From Rhodopseudomonas palustris (GTDB lineage Bacteria > Pseudomonadota > Alphaproteobacteria > Rhizobiales > Xanthobacteraceae), in contig NZ_CP019966.1 in assembly GCF_003031265.1 (NCBI RefSeq), positions 3,224,001-3,288,000 on the forward strand: a stretch of 64,000 bases of DNA, read 5' to 3'. Shown here piece by piece: positions 48,337 to 58,508 of the stretch (the first letter of the stretch is position 1; every line of letters starts with the position of its first letter). The position numbers and the translations under genes were made by a program. A model generated the notes under the pieces. That model saw nothing but the letters and a program-made list of their open reading frames with translations, was not told the origin of the DNA and did not search any database.

Positions 48337-49659
48337 ATGACCGATCAGCCGCCTGCCCTGTCCCGCCGCACCGTGCTCGCCGGCCTTGGCGCCGTAGCGG
48401 CCGCGCCAGCGCTGCCGATCCAGGCTGCGGCTGCGCCGGCACGCAAGACGCTGGTGCTCCGCGCCGCGATGGGCTCGGCCGTCCTGAAACCGGGCGCGGC
48501 TGCGGTGGCGCGGCCGGTCTTGAGCCTCGAAGGCCCGCCGCTGCTGCGCGGCGACGAGGTCGCGGTGCAATTCGACAACAAGCTCGCCGAGCCGGCGCTG
48601 CTGACCCTGCGCGGCCTCGGCGGCGCCGGTGCAGCCGAGCCACTGGTGAAGATGCAGCCGGTCCCGCCCGGCGGCAGCGACAGCTTCCTGCTCACCTTAC
48701 GATCGGCCGGCACCCTGCTCGCCGATCTGCGACTTGCCGCCGACGCCGGACCGGCACCGATGCCGGCGCTGCCGCTGATCGTCACCGAGCCCGAGCCGCC
48801 GCAGGCCGACGGCGATCAGGTGGTGCTGATCGAGGACTATCGCCTCGGCGACGACGGCAAGCCCCGCCCCGCAGGCGTCGATGCCGGCGCGACGCCGTGG
48901 CTCTACACGGTCAACGGCAAGCCGTCGGCGGAGTTTGCCGTCCGGACCAACGGCCGATTTAGATTCCGCTTCATCAACGCCTGCCAACGCAATGTGATCG
49001 CGCTCAAAATCGAAGATCACAGCGTCTGGGTGATGGCCCTCGACAGCCAGCCGGCGGAGCCGTTCCTGGCGCGCGGCGGTGCGCTGGTGATCGCGCCGGG
49101 CGGCCGCGTCGATGCGCTGATCGACACCCCGAAGGCCGCCGGATCGCGGGCGGCGATCACCCTGCACGATGGCGGCAAGCCGACCGAGCTCGGCAAGCTG
49201 GTCTATACCGGCGATCCGCCGCTCCGCCCGGCGCCGCTGCCGCAGCCGGCGCCGCTGCCAGCCAACGGCCTGCCCAGCCAACTGCCGCTCGGCGGCGCGC
49301 TCCGCGCCGAGCTGCTGCTCGGCGCCCTGGTCAACGCGCAGCTCGATTGGTTCGCGCCGGACAAGTTTAACCCGGCGGCCGGCCCGGCGTTTCAGGTCAA
49401 GCGCGGCCGCACCGTGGTGCTGGCGCTGACCAACCACGCCACCATGCCGATGGTGTTTCACCTGCACGGCCACCACTTCCGGCTGCTCGACCGGCTCGAT
49501 GACGGCTGGAAGCCGTTCTGGCTCGACACGCTGGCGATCGACGCCGGCCAGACCCAGCGCATCGCCTTCGCGGCCGAGTACCCCGGGCTGTGGCTGATCG
49601 AGTCCTACGCGGCGAAATGGTCGGAGCCGCGGCTAGTGCGCAGCTATCTCGTCACCTGA
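48337..49659 (+). CDS. Tat-exported multicopper-oxidase-fold protein lacking most copper ligands
   Basis: 440 residues. A twin-arginine signal (SRRTVLAGLG) sends the folded protein to the periplasm. Cupredoxin-like domains follow, with the end motif MVFHLHGHHFRLLDRLDDGWKP matching the HPxHLHGH region of laccases, but the first His is Met. The usual HWHG and HxH pairs of the first domain read TLRG and ADLR, and the terminal HCHxxxH reads IESYAAKWSEP. So the type 1 site and most of the trinuclear cluster appear missing. A SufI/FtsP-like non-catalytic role is possible. Divergent from the MarR-like gene. Confidence 0.82.
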   Translation: MTDQPPALSRRTVLAGLGAVAAAPALPIQAAAAPARKTLVLRAAMGSAVLKPGAAAVARPVLSLEGPPLLRGDEVAVQFDNKLAEPALLTLRGLGGAGAAEPLVKMQPVPPGGSDSFLLTLRSAGTLLADLRLAADAGPAPMPALPLIVTEPEPPQADGDQVVLIEDYRLGDDGKPRPAGVDAGATPWLYTVNGKPSAEFAVRTNGRFRFRFINACQRNVIALKIEDHSVWVMALDSQPAEPFLARGGALVIAPGGRVDALIDTPKAAGSRAAITLHDGGKPTELGKLVYTGDPPLRPAPLPQPAPLPANGLPSQLPLGGALRAELLLGALVNAQLDWFAPDKFNPAAGPAFQVKRGRTVVLALTNHATMPMVFHLHGHHFRLLDRLDDGWKPFWLDTLAIDAGQTQRIAFAAEYPGLWLIESYAAKWSEPRLVRSYLVT

Positions 49660-49707
49660 GAGTCCGGTTCCAAGCCCAGGAGGAATAGAGACTCTTTTCG
49701 GAACCGC

Positions 49708-51207
49708 TCAGTACTCGATGCCGAGCGCGTCATAGACCCGGCGGTGCACCGCCGGCAGGGTCTCGGTCAGATCCTCGGCGATCAGACCCGGACCGGCCTC
49801 GCACGCCGCCTCGCCGTGCATCCACACGCCGATACAGGCGGCTTCGAACGCCGGGACGCGCTGCGCCAGCAGGCCGGTGATGATCCCGGTCAGCACGTCG
49901 CCGGAGCCGGCGGTTGCCAGCCACGGCGGCGCATTGGCAGCGATCGCCGCCCGGCCGTCCGGCGACGCCACCACCGTATCGGCGCCCTTGAGCAGCACCA
50001 CGGCACCGGAGCGCTGCGCCGCTACGCGGACTCGTTCAAGCTTCGAGCGAAGTGGATTTTTGTTGCTCATATCGCTGAATAAGCGCGGGAATTCGCCTTC
50101 ATGCGGGGTCAGCACGACCTGGGGATTGCTGGCCGATTTGATCGCCTCGAACAGCTCGTCCGGATGCCCGGCGAAGCTGGTCAGCGCGTCGGCGTCGAGC
50201 ACCACCGCGGCACCGGCAGCCAGCGCCGCCAGCACCTTGCCGCGGGTCTCGTCGCCAATCCCCGCGCCCGGCCCGATCCCGATGGCGTTGAAACGGCGGT
50301 CGGCCAGCATCGTGCCGAGCTCATCCGGCGTATCGACCGGCCGCACCATCACCGCAGTCAGCGCCGCCGCATTCACGGCCAGCGCATCGCGCGGCGATGC
50401 CACGGTCACCAGACCGGCCCCGGCACGGAGCGCGCCCCGCGCAGCAAGCCGCGCCGCCCCGGTCTGCGACAACTCGCCTGACACCACCACCGCATGGCCG
50501 CGACCGTATTTGTGGCCGTCGGCACGCGGCACCGGAAAGTCCGGCAGCCACAGATCGGGATCGTTTTCGAACGCCTGCGGCCGGATTTCGCCCAGCACTC
50601 CGGGCTCGATACCGATATCGACCAGCCGGACCTGACCGCAGTGCAGCCGGCCCGGCAGCAGCAGGTGGCCGATCTTGCGGCGGAAGAAGGTGACGGTCTC
50701 GCGCGCCCGGATCGCCGCGCCCATCACGGCGCCGGTGGCGCCGTTGATGCCGCTCGGCAGGTCGACCGCCAGCACCGGCACGCCGCTGTGGTTCACCGCC
50801 TCGATCACCTCGAGCGCCTGATCCTTCACCGGCCGGTTTAGGCCGGAGCCGAACAGCGCATCGATGATCAGCGCCGGCGAGCCGATCGACTGGGTGAGGA
50901 ACGGCAACAGCGGCCCCTTCCACTCCCGCGCCGCCAGCGCCGCATCGCCCTTTAGCGCTTCGCGCTCGCCGAGCAGCATCACATGCACGGTGCGGCCGAG
51001 CGCAACTAATTCGGTCGCGGCAATCAGCCCATCGCCGCCGTTGTTGCCGGGACCGGCGATCACTAGGATCGGGCCCTCCTCGGCGAGATCGATCGCCGCC
51101 TGGGCGACGTGGCGGCCGGCATGCAACATCAGCGCGAAGCCTGACGATCCGCCTGCGATCGTCAACAGGTCGGCGCGGTCCATTTCAGCGGGCGTCAACA
51201 GTTCCAT
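49708..51207 (-). CDS. nnr: bifunctional NAD(P)H-hydrate epimerase / ADP-dependent dehydratase
   Basis: 499 residues repairing hydrated NAD(P)H. The N-terminal YjeF epimerase domain (GPGNNGGDGLIAA, DALFGSGLNRP, DLPSGINGATG) is joined to the C-terminal ribokinase-like dehydratase (KYGRGHAVVVSG, GPGAGIG, LTPHEGEFPRLF, TAGSGDVLTGIITGLLAQ, GDVLTG active-site loop). ATG 51207 is preferred to a TTG two codons upstream. It ends convergently with the multicopper-oxidase-fold gene. Confidence 0.94.
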   Translation of the reverse strand: MELLTPAEMDRADLLTIAGGSSGFALMLHAGRHVAQAAIDLAEEGPILVIAGPGNNGGDGLIAATELVALGRTVHVMLLGEREALKGDAALAAREWKGPLLPFLTQSIGSPALIIDALFGSGLNRPVKDQALEVIEAVNHSGVPVLAVDLPSGINGATGAVMGAAIRARETVTFFRRKIGHLLLPGRLHCGQVRLVDIGIEPGVLGEIRPQAFENDPDLWLPDFPVPRADGHKYGRGHAVVVSGELSQTGAARLAARGALRAGAGLVTVASPRDALAVNAAALTAVMVRPVDTPDELGTMLADRRFNAIGIGPGAGIGDETRGKVLAALAAGAAVVLDADALTSFAGHPDELFEAIKSASNPQVVLTPHEGEFPRLFSDMSNKNPLRSKLERVRVAAQRSGAVVLLKGADTVVASPDGRAAIAANAPPWLATAGSGDVLTGIITGLLAQRVPAFEAACIGVWMHGEAACEAGPGLIAEDLTETLPAVHRRVYDALGIEY

Positions 51208-51619
51208 GCCCAATTCCCGGTACAGTCGCCTGCAGCGAAGGCAGCATCAACGGTGCGAGACCGGACAAAACCCTCAAATGCACAATCGGTAGGCTGATTG
51301 CTGAACAATTGATCAGGCAAAGCCCATTTTGCATCCGCTCAGTGAACGCTGCGGGCGATTAATATCCTGATAAAGCTTCATAATCGGCCGATGCGCAAAT
51401 TGGCACGGACCCTGCTTTTACGGAAGCCAGTTTCGATCCCTCGCGCTCGCCTCTTTGAGGCGGGGTCTGCGCGACCGTTTTCCGAGTTCCGGCCTGGCGG
51501 GATTTGGGGATGGTGTTGCTCACCCAGTCGGCCGCGGTGTTATCGATCAACTGCGCAGCGTCGCGCAATCTGGCATACACATGCCGACTCACGACGTGGG
51601 AAGTCCGGGGAGAGTGTAA
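51208..51619. other. regulatory region between nnr and glnB
   Basis: 412 bases between divergent genes, partly AT-rich. It contains a sigma-54 type promoter (separate entry) about 200 bases before glnB. A clear palindromic NtrC site (TGCACC-N5-GGTGCA) was looked for and not found. No coding gene seen. Confidence 0.5.
51401..51416 (+). promoter_or_regulatory. sigma-54 (RpoN) promoter for glnB-glnA
   Basis: TGGCACGGACCCTGCT matches the -24/-12 consensus TGGCACG-N4-TTGCW at 11 of 12 defined bases, with GG and GC at the required spacing and the right orientation for glnB. Nitrogen control of glnB by RpoN/NtrC is established in related bacteria. Confidence 0.75.
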
Positions 51620-51958
<339 letters not shown>

Positions 51959-52047
51959 GCACCCGGCCTATCAACCCTCGCCTGATCGCATCACCTGGCG
52001 GCCGATCCGGCCGCCATTTCACGACGACCCGTAGCAAAGGGGTACTC

Positions 52048-53457
52048 ATGACGACCGCTAAAGAAGTCCTGAAATCCATCAAGGACAACGACGTGAAATA
52101 CGTCGATCTGCGTTTCACCGATCCGCGCGGCAAGTGGCAGCATGTCACTTTCGACGTGTCGATGATCGACGAGGACATCTTCTCCGAAGGCACCATGTTT
52201 GACGGTTCTTCGATCGCAGGCTGGAAGGCGATCAATGAGTCCGACATGACCCTGATGCCGGATCCGTCGACCGCGACGATCGACCCGTTCTTCGCAGAGA
52301 CCACCATGGTGATCACCTGCGACATTCTCGAGCCGTCGACCGGCGAGCCCTACAACCGCGATCCGCGCGGCATCGCCAAGAAGGCGGAAGCCCAGGTCAA
52401 GGCGCTCGGCATCGGCGACTCCGTGTTCGTCGGCCCCGAAGCCGAGTTCTTCGTGTTCGACGACGTGCGCTATTCGGCGACCCCGTACAACACCGGCTTC
52501 AAGCTGGACTCGTCGGAACTGCCGACCAACTCGGACACCGAGTACGAAGGCGGCAACCTCGGCCACCGCATCCGCACCAAGGCGGGTTACTTCCCGGTTC
52601 CGCCGCAGGATTCCGTGCAGGACATGCGCTCGGAAATGCTCGGCGCGATGGCCAAGATGGGCGTCAAGGTCGAGAAGCATCACCACGAAGTCGCTTCGGC
52701 CCAGCACGAGCTCGGCATGAAGTTCGACACCCTGACCCACATGGCCGACCAGATGCAGATCTACAAGTACTGCATCCATCAGGTCGCCCACATCTACGGC
52801 AAGACCGCGACCTTCATGCCGAAGCCGGTGTACGGCGACAACGGCTCGGGCATGCACGTGCACCAGTCGATCTGGAAGGACGGCAAGCCGACCTTCGCCG
52901 GCAACAAGTACGCCGACCTGTCGGAAACCTGCCTCCACTACATCGGCGGCATCATCAAGCACGCCAAGGCGATCAACGCCTTCACCAACCCGTCGACCAA
53001 CTCCTACAAGCGTCTGGTCCCGGGCTATGAAGCGCCGGTGCTGCTGGCCTACTCGGCCCGCAACCGCTCGGCCTCGTGCCGCATCCCCTACACCACCTCG
53101 CCGAAGGCCAAGCGCGTCGAAGTCCGCTTCCCGGACCCGATGGCCAACCCGTATCTCGCCTTCGCGGCGATGCTGATGGCCGGCCTCGACGGCATCAAGA
53201 ACAAGATCGATCCGGGTCCGGCGATGGACAAGGATCTGTACGACCTGCCGAAGGAAGAGCTGAAGCAGATCCCGACCGTTTGCGGCAGCCTGCGTGAAGC
53301 GCTCGAGAACCTCGACAAGGATCGCGCCTTCCTCAAGGCCGGCGGCGTGTTCGATGACGACTTCATCGACGCCTTCATCGAGCTGAAGATGACCGAAGTC
53401 GCGCGGTTCGAAATGACTCCGCACCCGGTCGAGTTCGAGATGTACTACTCGTACTAA
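52048..53457 (+). CDS. glnA: glutamine synthetase, type I
   Basis: 469-residue dodecameric enzyme that makes glutamine from glutamate, ammonia and ATP. Key segments: [67 protein letters not shown] and the adenylylation-site Tyr in [13 protein letters not shown] 52048 with AAGGGG upstream. A GC hairpin (GGCGGCCGATCCGGCCGCC, 51998-52016) lies in the gap to glnB and could reduce read-through. Ended by an intrinsic terminator. Confidence 0.97.
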   Translation: MTTAKEVLKSIKDNDVKYVDLRFTDPRGKWQHVTFDVSMIDEDIFSEGTMFDGSSIAGWKAINESDMTLMPDPSTATIDPFFAETTMVITCDILEPSTGEPYNRDPRGIAKKAEAQVKALGIGDSVFVGPEAEFFVFDDVRYSATPYNTGFKLDSSELPTNSDTEYEGGNLGHRIRTKAGYFPVPPQDSVQDMRSEMLGAMAKMGVKVEKHHHEVASAQHELGMKFDTLTHMADQMQIYKYCIHQVAHIYGKTATFMPKPVYGDNGSGMHVHQSIWKDGKPTFAGNKYADLSETCLHYIGGIIKHAKAINAFTNPSTNSYKRLVPGYEAPVLLAYSARNRSASCRIPYTTSPKAKRVEVRFPDPMANPYLAFAAMLMAGLDGIKNKIDPGPAMDKDLYDLPKEELKQIPTVCGSLREALENLDKDRAFLKAGGVFDDDFIDAFIELKMTEVARFEMTPHPVEFEMYYSY

Positions 53458-53482
53458 TCGCTTCCGCGATACCAGTCAGGGA

Positions 53483-53516
53483 AAAGGCGCTCCTCGCGGG
53501 GCGCCTTTTTCTTTTG
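53483..53516 (+). terminator. intrinsic terminator of glnA
   Basis: AAGGCGC-tcctcgcgg-GGCGCCTTTTTCTTTT, about 30 bases after the glnA stop: GC stem plus T-run. Confidence 0.85.
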
Positions 53517-53767
53517 GATGATGGCGCTTCATCAAACACAAAACCGCTCTCACAACGCCGTGCCGCGGCAGGAACCCTGGACGACCTCGTCGTAGGGACT
53601 CGGGCTCGACCATCTCGAACCAGGCGCACAAGTGGTGCGTCCGCGTGAAAACATGAAGGCCCCCTATGCCTGCGACAGCGGCTATCGCGCGCGGGCGCGC
53701 ACGATTGATCCAGCGCAAAGCCTCATTCATTCGAATGAATTAAACAGATGCCAATGAGGCGTCGACG
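53517..53767. other. intergenic region before the TetR gene
   Basis: No gene is supported here; frames that stay open have no ribosome site or domain. The 3' part carries the palindrome described separately. Confidence 0.45.
53725..53740. promoter_or_regulatory. perfect 16-bp palindrome, likely operator of the TetR regulator
   Basis: ATTCATTCGAATGAAT, fully self-complementary, 27 bases before the regulator ATG in an AT-rich patch. Size, symmetry and position fit an autoregulatory TetR operator. Confidence 0.6.
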
Positions 53768-54505
53768 ATGAAGTCCAACGGCCACACCGACCTGCTCCGG
53801 CCCGCGCTCGGCTCGCAAAGCCACGACACGCGCGCCCGGATGATCGAGGCAGCGATCGAGGTGTTCGGCTCGGTCGGCTACCACGGCGCCACCACCCGCC
53901 AGCTCGCCGAGCGGGCCAAAGTCAATCAGGCGGCGATCCCGTATCATTTCGGCGGCAAGCGCGAGCTGTACCTCGCCGCCGCGCAAGCGATCGCCGACTA
54001 CATGCGATCCCGGATCGAGCCGCTGATCGACCAGCTCCGCACGGCCAGCGCCGACCCCGCCCGTCACATCGACGCGGTGGTGATGCGCTTCTTCCAGTTC
54101 ATCGCCGGCGACGAAGAGCCCGAGGCCTGGACGGTGTTCTTCGTCCGCTGCGAGCGCGACGCCGACGATGCCTTCCGCATCATCTATTACCAATCGGTCG
54201 CGCGGTTTCAGGCCGCGTTGATCGCCGAAGTGGCCGCCGCCACCGGACGTTCGCCGGACGACGAGGATCTGAAGGTCCGTGTCGCGATCGTGCTCGGCGC
54301 GATCTCCAACTTCCGCACCATGCGCAACGTCATGCTGAGTTCACTCGGCTGGGACACATTCGACGCCGAGCGAAAGCGGACCGTCGAGACGGCCGTCCGG
54401 CGGCTGGCGTTGGCCGAACTGCTCGGCATCGGCGCAGGCGCCCCGTCCGACGTCCATCCCCCGCTCGGCTCCGCGTTCGGAGCCCAACCATCCCCCACGG
54501 CCTGA
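53768..54505 (+). CDS. TetR/CerR family transcriptional regulator
   Basis: 245 residues. The N-terminal helix-turn-helix reads MIEAAIEVFGSVGYHGATTRQLAERAKVNQAAIPYHFGGKRELYLAA, a textbook TetR domain with the YHF recognition-helix end. The C-terminal ligand domain (EAWTVFFVRCERD and following) resembles the CerR/YbiH type. A disordered Pro/Ala tail ends the protein. It lies 18 bases ahead of a phasin-like gene with AAAGGAGG between them, so the pair is an operon. Confidence 0.87.
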   Translation: MKSNGHTDLLRPALGSQSHDTRARMIEAAIEVFGSVGYHGATTRQLAERAKVNQAAIPYHFGGKRELYLAAAQAIADYMRSRIEPLIDQLRTASADPARHIDAVVMRFFQFIAGDEEPEAWTVFFVRCERDADDAFRIIYYQSVARFQAALIAEVAAATGRSPDDEDLKVRVAIVLGAISNFRTMRNVMLSSLGWDTFDAERKRTVETAVRRLALAELLGIGAGAPSDVHPPLGSAFGAQPSPTA

Positions 54506-54523
54506 CTTCAAAAGGAGGCTGCC

Positions 54524-55135
54524 ATGACCAAGCCCGATCTCACTCAAGCCTATCTGGAATGGACCAAGCAGAAGCTCGACGAGTCCGCCGCGACGATCGC
54601 CAAGATCGAGGAAGCGGCCGCCAAGCTCGGCGATGCTTCGAGCGCCAAGGCGCAGGAAGCCCTTGCGCAGCTCCGCACCGCGCGTGACGCCTTCCAGACG
54701 CAAGTCAACGCGCTGCAGGCCGATCTTGGCGCCTCGAAGCAGGTGACCGACGCCGCGCTGTCGGCCGTCTCAGCGCAGTGGAACGAGGTCGAGCTGGCGT
54801 TCCAGAAATTCCTCGGCACCGCCGGCGATCAGGCCGGGCTGGTCAAGGATGCGCTCGCCGCCCGCGCCGAAGCACAGCGGCAGTCGTTCCTGTCGTCGCT
54901 GGAGACGATCCAGACCGGCACCGCCGCAGCGCTCGAACAGGGCCGCAAGGAAATGGAATCCCAGCTCCGCCGCTGGACCGAAGAAACCGAAAAGACGCTC
55001 GGCCCGAAGCTGACTCAATTGTCGGCGGCTGGCGACGAAACCTGGAACGCGCTCAAGGCCGGCCTCGATGAAACCGCCGCGGTGTACGAGAAGACCTGGG
55101 CCCGGATCTCGCAGGCGTTCACCCCGAAGAAGTAA
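54524..55135 (+). CDS. phasin-like alpha-helical protein, function unknown
   Basis: 203 residues, almost entirely predicted helix: Ala-, Glu-, Lys- and Gln-rich heptad-like sequence (AKIEEAAAKLGDASSAKAQE, RKEMESQLRRWTEETEKTL) with no Cys or His and no signal peptide. Strong ribosome site AAAGGAGG. The composition and coiled-coil character resemble phasins that coat polyhydroxyalkanoate granules, but no signature is certain. Alternatives are an apolipophorin-like or stress coiled-coil protein. Downstream partner of the TetR regulator. Confidence 0.7.
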   Translation: MTKPDLTQAYLEWTKQKLDESAATIAKIEEAAAKLGDASSAKAQEALAQLRTARDAFQTQVNALQADLGASKQVTDAALSAVSAQWNEVELAFQKFLGTAGDQAGLVKDALAARAEAQRQSFLSSLETIQTGTAAALEQGRKEMESQLRRWTEETEKTLGPKLTQLSAAGDETWNALKAGLDETAAVYEKTWARISQAFTPKK

Positions 55136-55215
55136 CAGCAGACAGTCTGCTCTCCCCCCTCGCCTCGAATGCTTCATCGATCAGCTGAAGCGATAGCGCC
55201 AACGAAGCACGGGCT

Positions 55216-55323
55216 CCTCATCCTGAGGAGCCCGGCGGAGCCGGGCGTCTCGAAGGATGAAGGCACCGCACGAGCTCGCGGCACATGGTTCGAGACGGCG
55301 CTTCGCGCCTCCTCCCCATGAGG
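55216..55323. repeat. palindromic intergenic repeat (REP-like)
   Basis: CCTCATCCTGAGGAGCCCGG with GTCTCGAAGGATGA forms the left arm; TGGTTCGAGACGGCGC with CTCCCCATGAGG forms the imperfect right arm. A class typical of Bradyrhizobium/Rhodopseudomonas. It ends 3 bases from the bioA stop and may act as its transcript end. Confidence 0.75.
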
Positions 55324-55325
55324 TC

Positions 55326-56609
55326 TTAGAGCGAGCTTACGTCGCAGCTACGCGCCAGCACCTCGGGCGCCGCGGCGATCGCATCATACACCGCCTCGAT
55401 CTCCGCCGCTGTGCTGCAATAGGGCGGCATCAGGTAGATCGTGTTGCCGAGCGGACGGACCAACAGACCGCGAGCAATGAAGTACGCATACAGCCGCGGC
55501 CCGACGTCGGCGAGATAACCGCTGTCGCCGACCTGAAGATCGACTGCCGCGATGGTGCCGATCTGGCGGACGTTGGCGAAGCGCGTGTCGTCGCGAAAAC
55601 GATCGAGCGCACGGGCGTGAACTGCGGCGAGATCATCGATCCGCTGCCGTACCGGCTCACTTCCCCACACCTGAAGATTAGCCAGCGCCGCGGCGCAGGC
55701 GATCGGATTAGCGGTGTAGGAGCTGGAGTGAAAGAACGTCTTGCGCCGGTCGGTCGAGAAATGCGCGTCGAAGATCTCGCGCCGGCACATCGTCACTGCG
55801 AGCGGCACCGAGCCGCCGGTCAGTCCCTTGGAGTAGCAGGCGATGTCGGGCACGACGTTCGCCTGTTCGCACGCGAACAGCGTGCCGGTGCGGCCCCAGC
55901 CGGTCATGACTTCGTCGGCGATCAGCAGCACGCCGTGCGCCCTGCAGATCCGCGCCATCTCGGCCAGCACCCACGGCGGATAGATCAGCATGCCGCCGGC
56001 CCCGAGCACCAGAGGCTCGACGATGATCGCCGCCACCGCCTCGGCACGGCACGCCTGCTCCAGCGCGTCGAGCGTCGCCTGCTCGGCTCCCGCGCGTGGA
56101 AACGGCAGCCGGCTGACGTCGAACAGCAGCGGATCGTAGGGTGCATTGAACACGCCGCGTTCGCCGACCGACATGCCGCCGATGGTGTCGCCGTGATACG
56201 CGCCCTCCAGCGCCAGGATGCGCCGCCGGCTTTCACCGGAATGCAGCCAATAGCCGAGCGCCATCTTCAAGCCGACCTCGACCGAGGTCGAGCCGCTGTC
56301 GGAGTAGAACACGTGCGTCAGCTCGGGCGGCGTGATCTCGACCAGGCGCTGCGCAAGCTGTTCGGCCGGCGGATGGGTGAAGCCGGCGAAGATGATCTGA
56401 TCGAGCTGATCGGCCTGCTGCTTGATCGCCGAGATGATCGTCGGATGGCGATGGCCATGCGTCACCACCCACCACGAACTGATCGCATCGAAGATACGCC
56501 GTCCGTCGTCGGCTTGAAGCCAGGCGCCCTCGCTGTGCACGATCGTCAGGGGTTCACCCTGCACCGCATGCTGGGTGAACGGATGCCAGACCGGCGAGGT
56601 GTGGCTCAT
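55326..56609 (-). CDS. bioA: adenosylmethionine--8-amino-7-oxononanoate aminotransferase
   Basis: 427-residue PLP enzyme that makes 7,8-diaminopelargonate in biotin synthesis. Substrate residues in [10 protein letters not shown], the [14 protein letters not shown] loop, the [12 protein letters not shown] aspartate and the PLP lysine in CYSKGLTGG are present. ATG 56609 overlaps the bioD stop by 4 bases (ATGA). Last gene of bioF-bioD-bioA. Confidence 0.96.
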   Translation of the reverse strand: MSHTSPVWHPFTQHAVQGEPLTIVHSEGAWLQADDGRRIFDAISSWWVVTHGHRHPTIISAIKQQADQLDQIIFAGFTHPPAEQLAQRLVEITPPELTHVFYSDSGSTSVEVGLKMALGYWLHSGESRRRILALEGAYHGDTIGGMSVGERGVFNAPYDPLLFDVSRLPFPRAGAEQATLDALEQACRAEAVAAIIVEPLVLGAGGMLIYPPWVLAEMARICRAHGVLLIADEVMTGWGRTGTLFACEQANVVPDIACYSKGLTGGSVPLAVTMCRREIFDAHFSTDRRKTFFHSSSYTANPIACAAALANLQVWGSEPVRQRIDDLAAVHARALDRFRDDTRFANVRQIGTIAAVDLQVGDSGYLADVGPRLYAYFIARGLLVRPLGNTIYLMPPYCSTAAEIEAVYDAIAAAPEVLARSCDVSSL

Positions 56610-57244
56610 GGCGCGTCTCCAACAAAGTCCCGCGGATCGAACGCCGCCGCGAACGCAGCGCGCAGCGCGGCTGCCTCGAGCGTGGCCAGCAGCGGCAATC
56701 GGCCGAGCCGGCGGGTGCGGCCGAGCTCGGTGATGATCTGTTCGGAGTCGGTGTTTTCGTCGCCGAGGAAGGCGACGCCGAACAGCGGAATGTCGCGCGC
56801 CCGGATCGCTTCGATCGACAGCAGCGTGTGGTTGATCGTGCCGAGCGAGGTGCGGGCACACAGCACCAGCGGCGCTTTCCAGCGCGCGAACACGTCGATG
56901 TAAGTCACCTCGCGCGTCAGCGGCACCATCAGTCCGCCAGCGCCTTCCACGACCAGCGGACGCGGCACCGCAGGCAATTCGAGCGCATTGTAATCGATGC
57001 TGACGCCGTCGATCGCCGCGGCGAGATGCGGCGAAGCCGGCGTGTTCAGCCGGTAGCGCTCCGGCAGGATGCGATCGGCGGCAAGTCCCGACAGCCGCTG
57101 CACCGCGCAGGCGTCGGTCTCGTCTTCGAGGCCGGACTGCACCGGCTTCCAATAGCTGGCATCCAGCGCGCCGGCGAGCGCGGCGGCAAACACGGTCTTG
57201 CCGATGCCGGTGTCGGTACCGGTGACGATGATCCGCGCACTCAT
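56606..57244 (-). CDS. bioD: dethiobiotin synthetase
   Basis: 212-residue ATPase that closes the ureido ring of biotin with CO2. P-loop [10 protein letters not shown] at the N terminus, then [24 protein letters not shown] and the conserved [16 protein letters not shown] 57244 overlaps the bioF stop (ATGA). Confidence 0.95.
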   Translation of the reverse strand: MSARIIVTGTDTGIGKTVFAAALAGALDASYWKPVQSGLEDETDACAVQRLSGLAADRILPERYRLNTPASPHLAAAIDGVSIDYNALELPAVPRPLVVEGAGGLMVPLTREVTYIDVFARWKAPLVLCARTSLGTINHTLLSIEAIRARDIPLFGVAFLGDENTDSEQIITELGRTRRLGRLPLLATLEAAALRAAFAAAFDPRDFVGDAP

Positions 57245-58371
57245 GCTGCTGCCCTCATGTCTTCGGCGAGCGCTGCGAATAGCGAGGCGATCACCTCCTC
57301 CGACAGATTGGCGCTGAGCGCGATACGCAGCCGCGCAGTGCCTTCCGGCACCGTCGGCGGCCGGATCGCGCGGACGTCGAAGCCGCGCCGCTGCAGCGAT
57401 GCCGCCAGCGCCACCGCGGTGGCATTGGCGCCGACAATGATCGGCAGGATGTGCGAGCCGGACGAGGTGATGCCGCAGCGCTGCTTCAGCTCGCGGTCCG
57501 CGAACGCGACCAGCGATGCGAGCCGCACCCGCCGCTCCGGCCGGTTGCGGCTGATGTCGAGCGCCGCCCGCGTCACAGCAGCGATCAGCGGCGACGGCGC
57601 AGTGGCGAAGATGAACGGCCGCGCCCGGTTGACCAGGAAGTCGCGCACGATCTTCGGGCCGAGCACGAAGCCGCCCATGGTGCCCAGTGCCTTGCCGCAG
57701 GTGTGCAGCGTGATCACGTTGGCGCGGCCCTCGAATGAGGCGGCCAGCCCCCGCCCCTCCGGCCCGCAGACGCCGGTAGCATGCGCCTCGTCGATCACCA
57801 GAATGGCGTCGTGCCGATCCGCCACCGCGACCAGCTCGTCGAGCCGCGGGCTGTCGCCGTCCATGCTGTACACGCTTTCGACCGCGATCCAGGCGCGACC
57901 ACAGCCACCGCCGGCTCGCCATTGCCGCAAACGCGTATCGAAGGCGTCGATATCGCTGTGTGGGATGCTCTCACAGGTCGCGCGGCCACGGCGCATGCCT
58001 TCGTGCACGCTGGCGTGGATCAGTTCGTCGTACAGCACGAGATCGCCACGCTGCGGCAGCGTCGCAAAGATCGCATGATTGGCGCTGAAGCCGCCACCGA
58101 GATACAGCGCACTCTCCGCACCGAAGTAATCGGCCGCTTCCGCTTCGAGCGCTTCGTGCTCTTCGTGATTACCACGCAGCAAGCGCGAACCGCCGGCTCC
58201 GACCGGCACGCCGCGCGCGATCGCATCGGCGGCGGCCTGGCGGAGTTCATCGGACTCGGCGAGGCCCAGGTAGTCGTTGGACGTGAAGTCGACACCGGCG
58301 CGCGGCTGGAGCTTACGTCGCCGCCCCGCATCCGCAAGTGAACGCAGGTCGGCTTCAAGGCTCTGGTACAT
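57241..58371 (-). CDS. bioF: 8-amino-7-oxononanoate synthase
   Basis: 376-residue PLP enzyme condensing pimeloyl thioester with alanine. [47 protein letters not shown] and the PLP lysine in [12 protein letters not shown] are all typical. ATG 58371; no strong ribosome site. It heads a bioF-bioD-bioA unit; bioB is not in the window. Confidence 0.95.
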   Translation of the reverse strand: MYQSLEADLRSLADAGRRRKLQPRAGVDFTSNDYLGLAESDELRQAAADAIARGVPVGAGGSRLLRGNHEEHEALEAEAADYFGAESALYLGGGFSANHAIFATLPQRGDLVLYDELIHASVHEGMRRGRATCESIPHSDIDAFDTRLRQWRAGGGCGRAWIAVESVYSMDGDSPRLDELVAVADRHDAILVIDEAHATGVCGPEGRGLAASFEGRANVITLHTCGKALGTMGGFVLGPKIVRDFLVNRARPFIFATAPSPLIAAVTRAALDISRNRPERRVRLASLVAFADRELKQRCGITSSGSHILPIIVGANATAVALAASLQRRGFDVRAIRPPTVPEGTARLRIALSANLSEEVIASLFAALAEDMRAAA

Positions 58372-58508
58372 TGATCTAGTCCTGGTGGTGCGGCAGCTTG
58401 CCGCAGAGCGGGCGCTGCCGTCGTTTGACCGCCGCAGGTGGTGCATTATGCGGCGCACGGCCGGCCGCAGGCGGTAGGAACCACAGGCCGGCTCAGCGCG
58501 GCCCTTGC

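Noticed and set aside
51313..51335. A second sigma-54 site (GGCAAAGCCCATTTTGCA)
   Set aside because: Spacing between GG and GC is 15 rather than 12 bases.
53476..53730. 84-codon minus-strand frames between glnA and the TetR gene
   Set aside because: They overlap the glnA terminator and lack ribosome sites or recognisable sequence.
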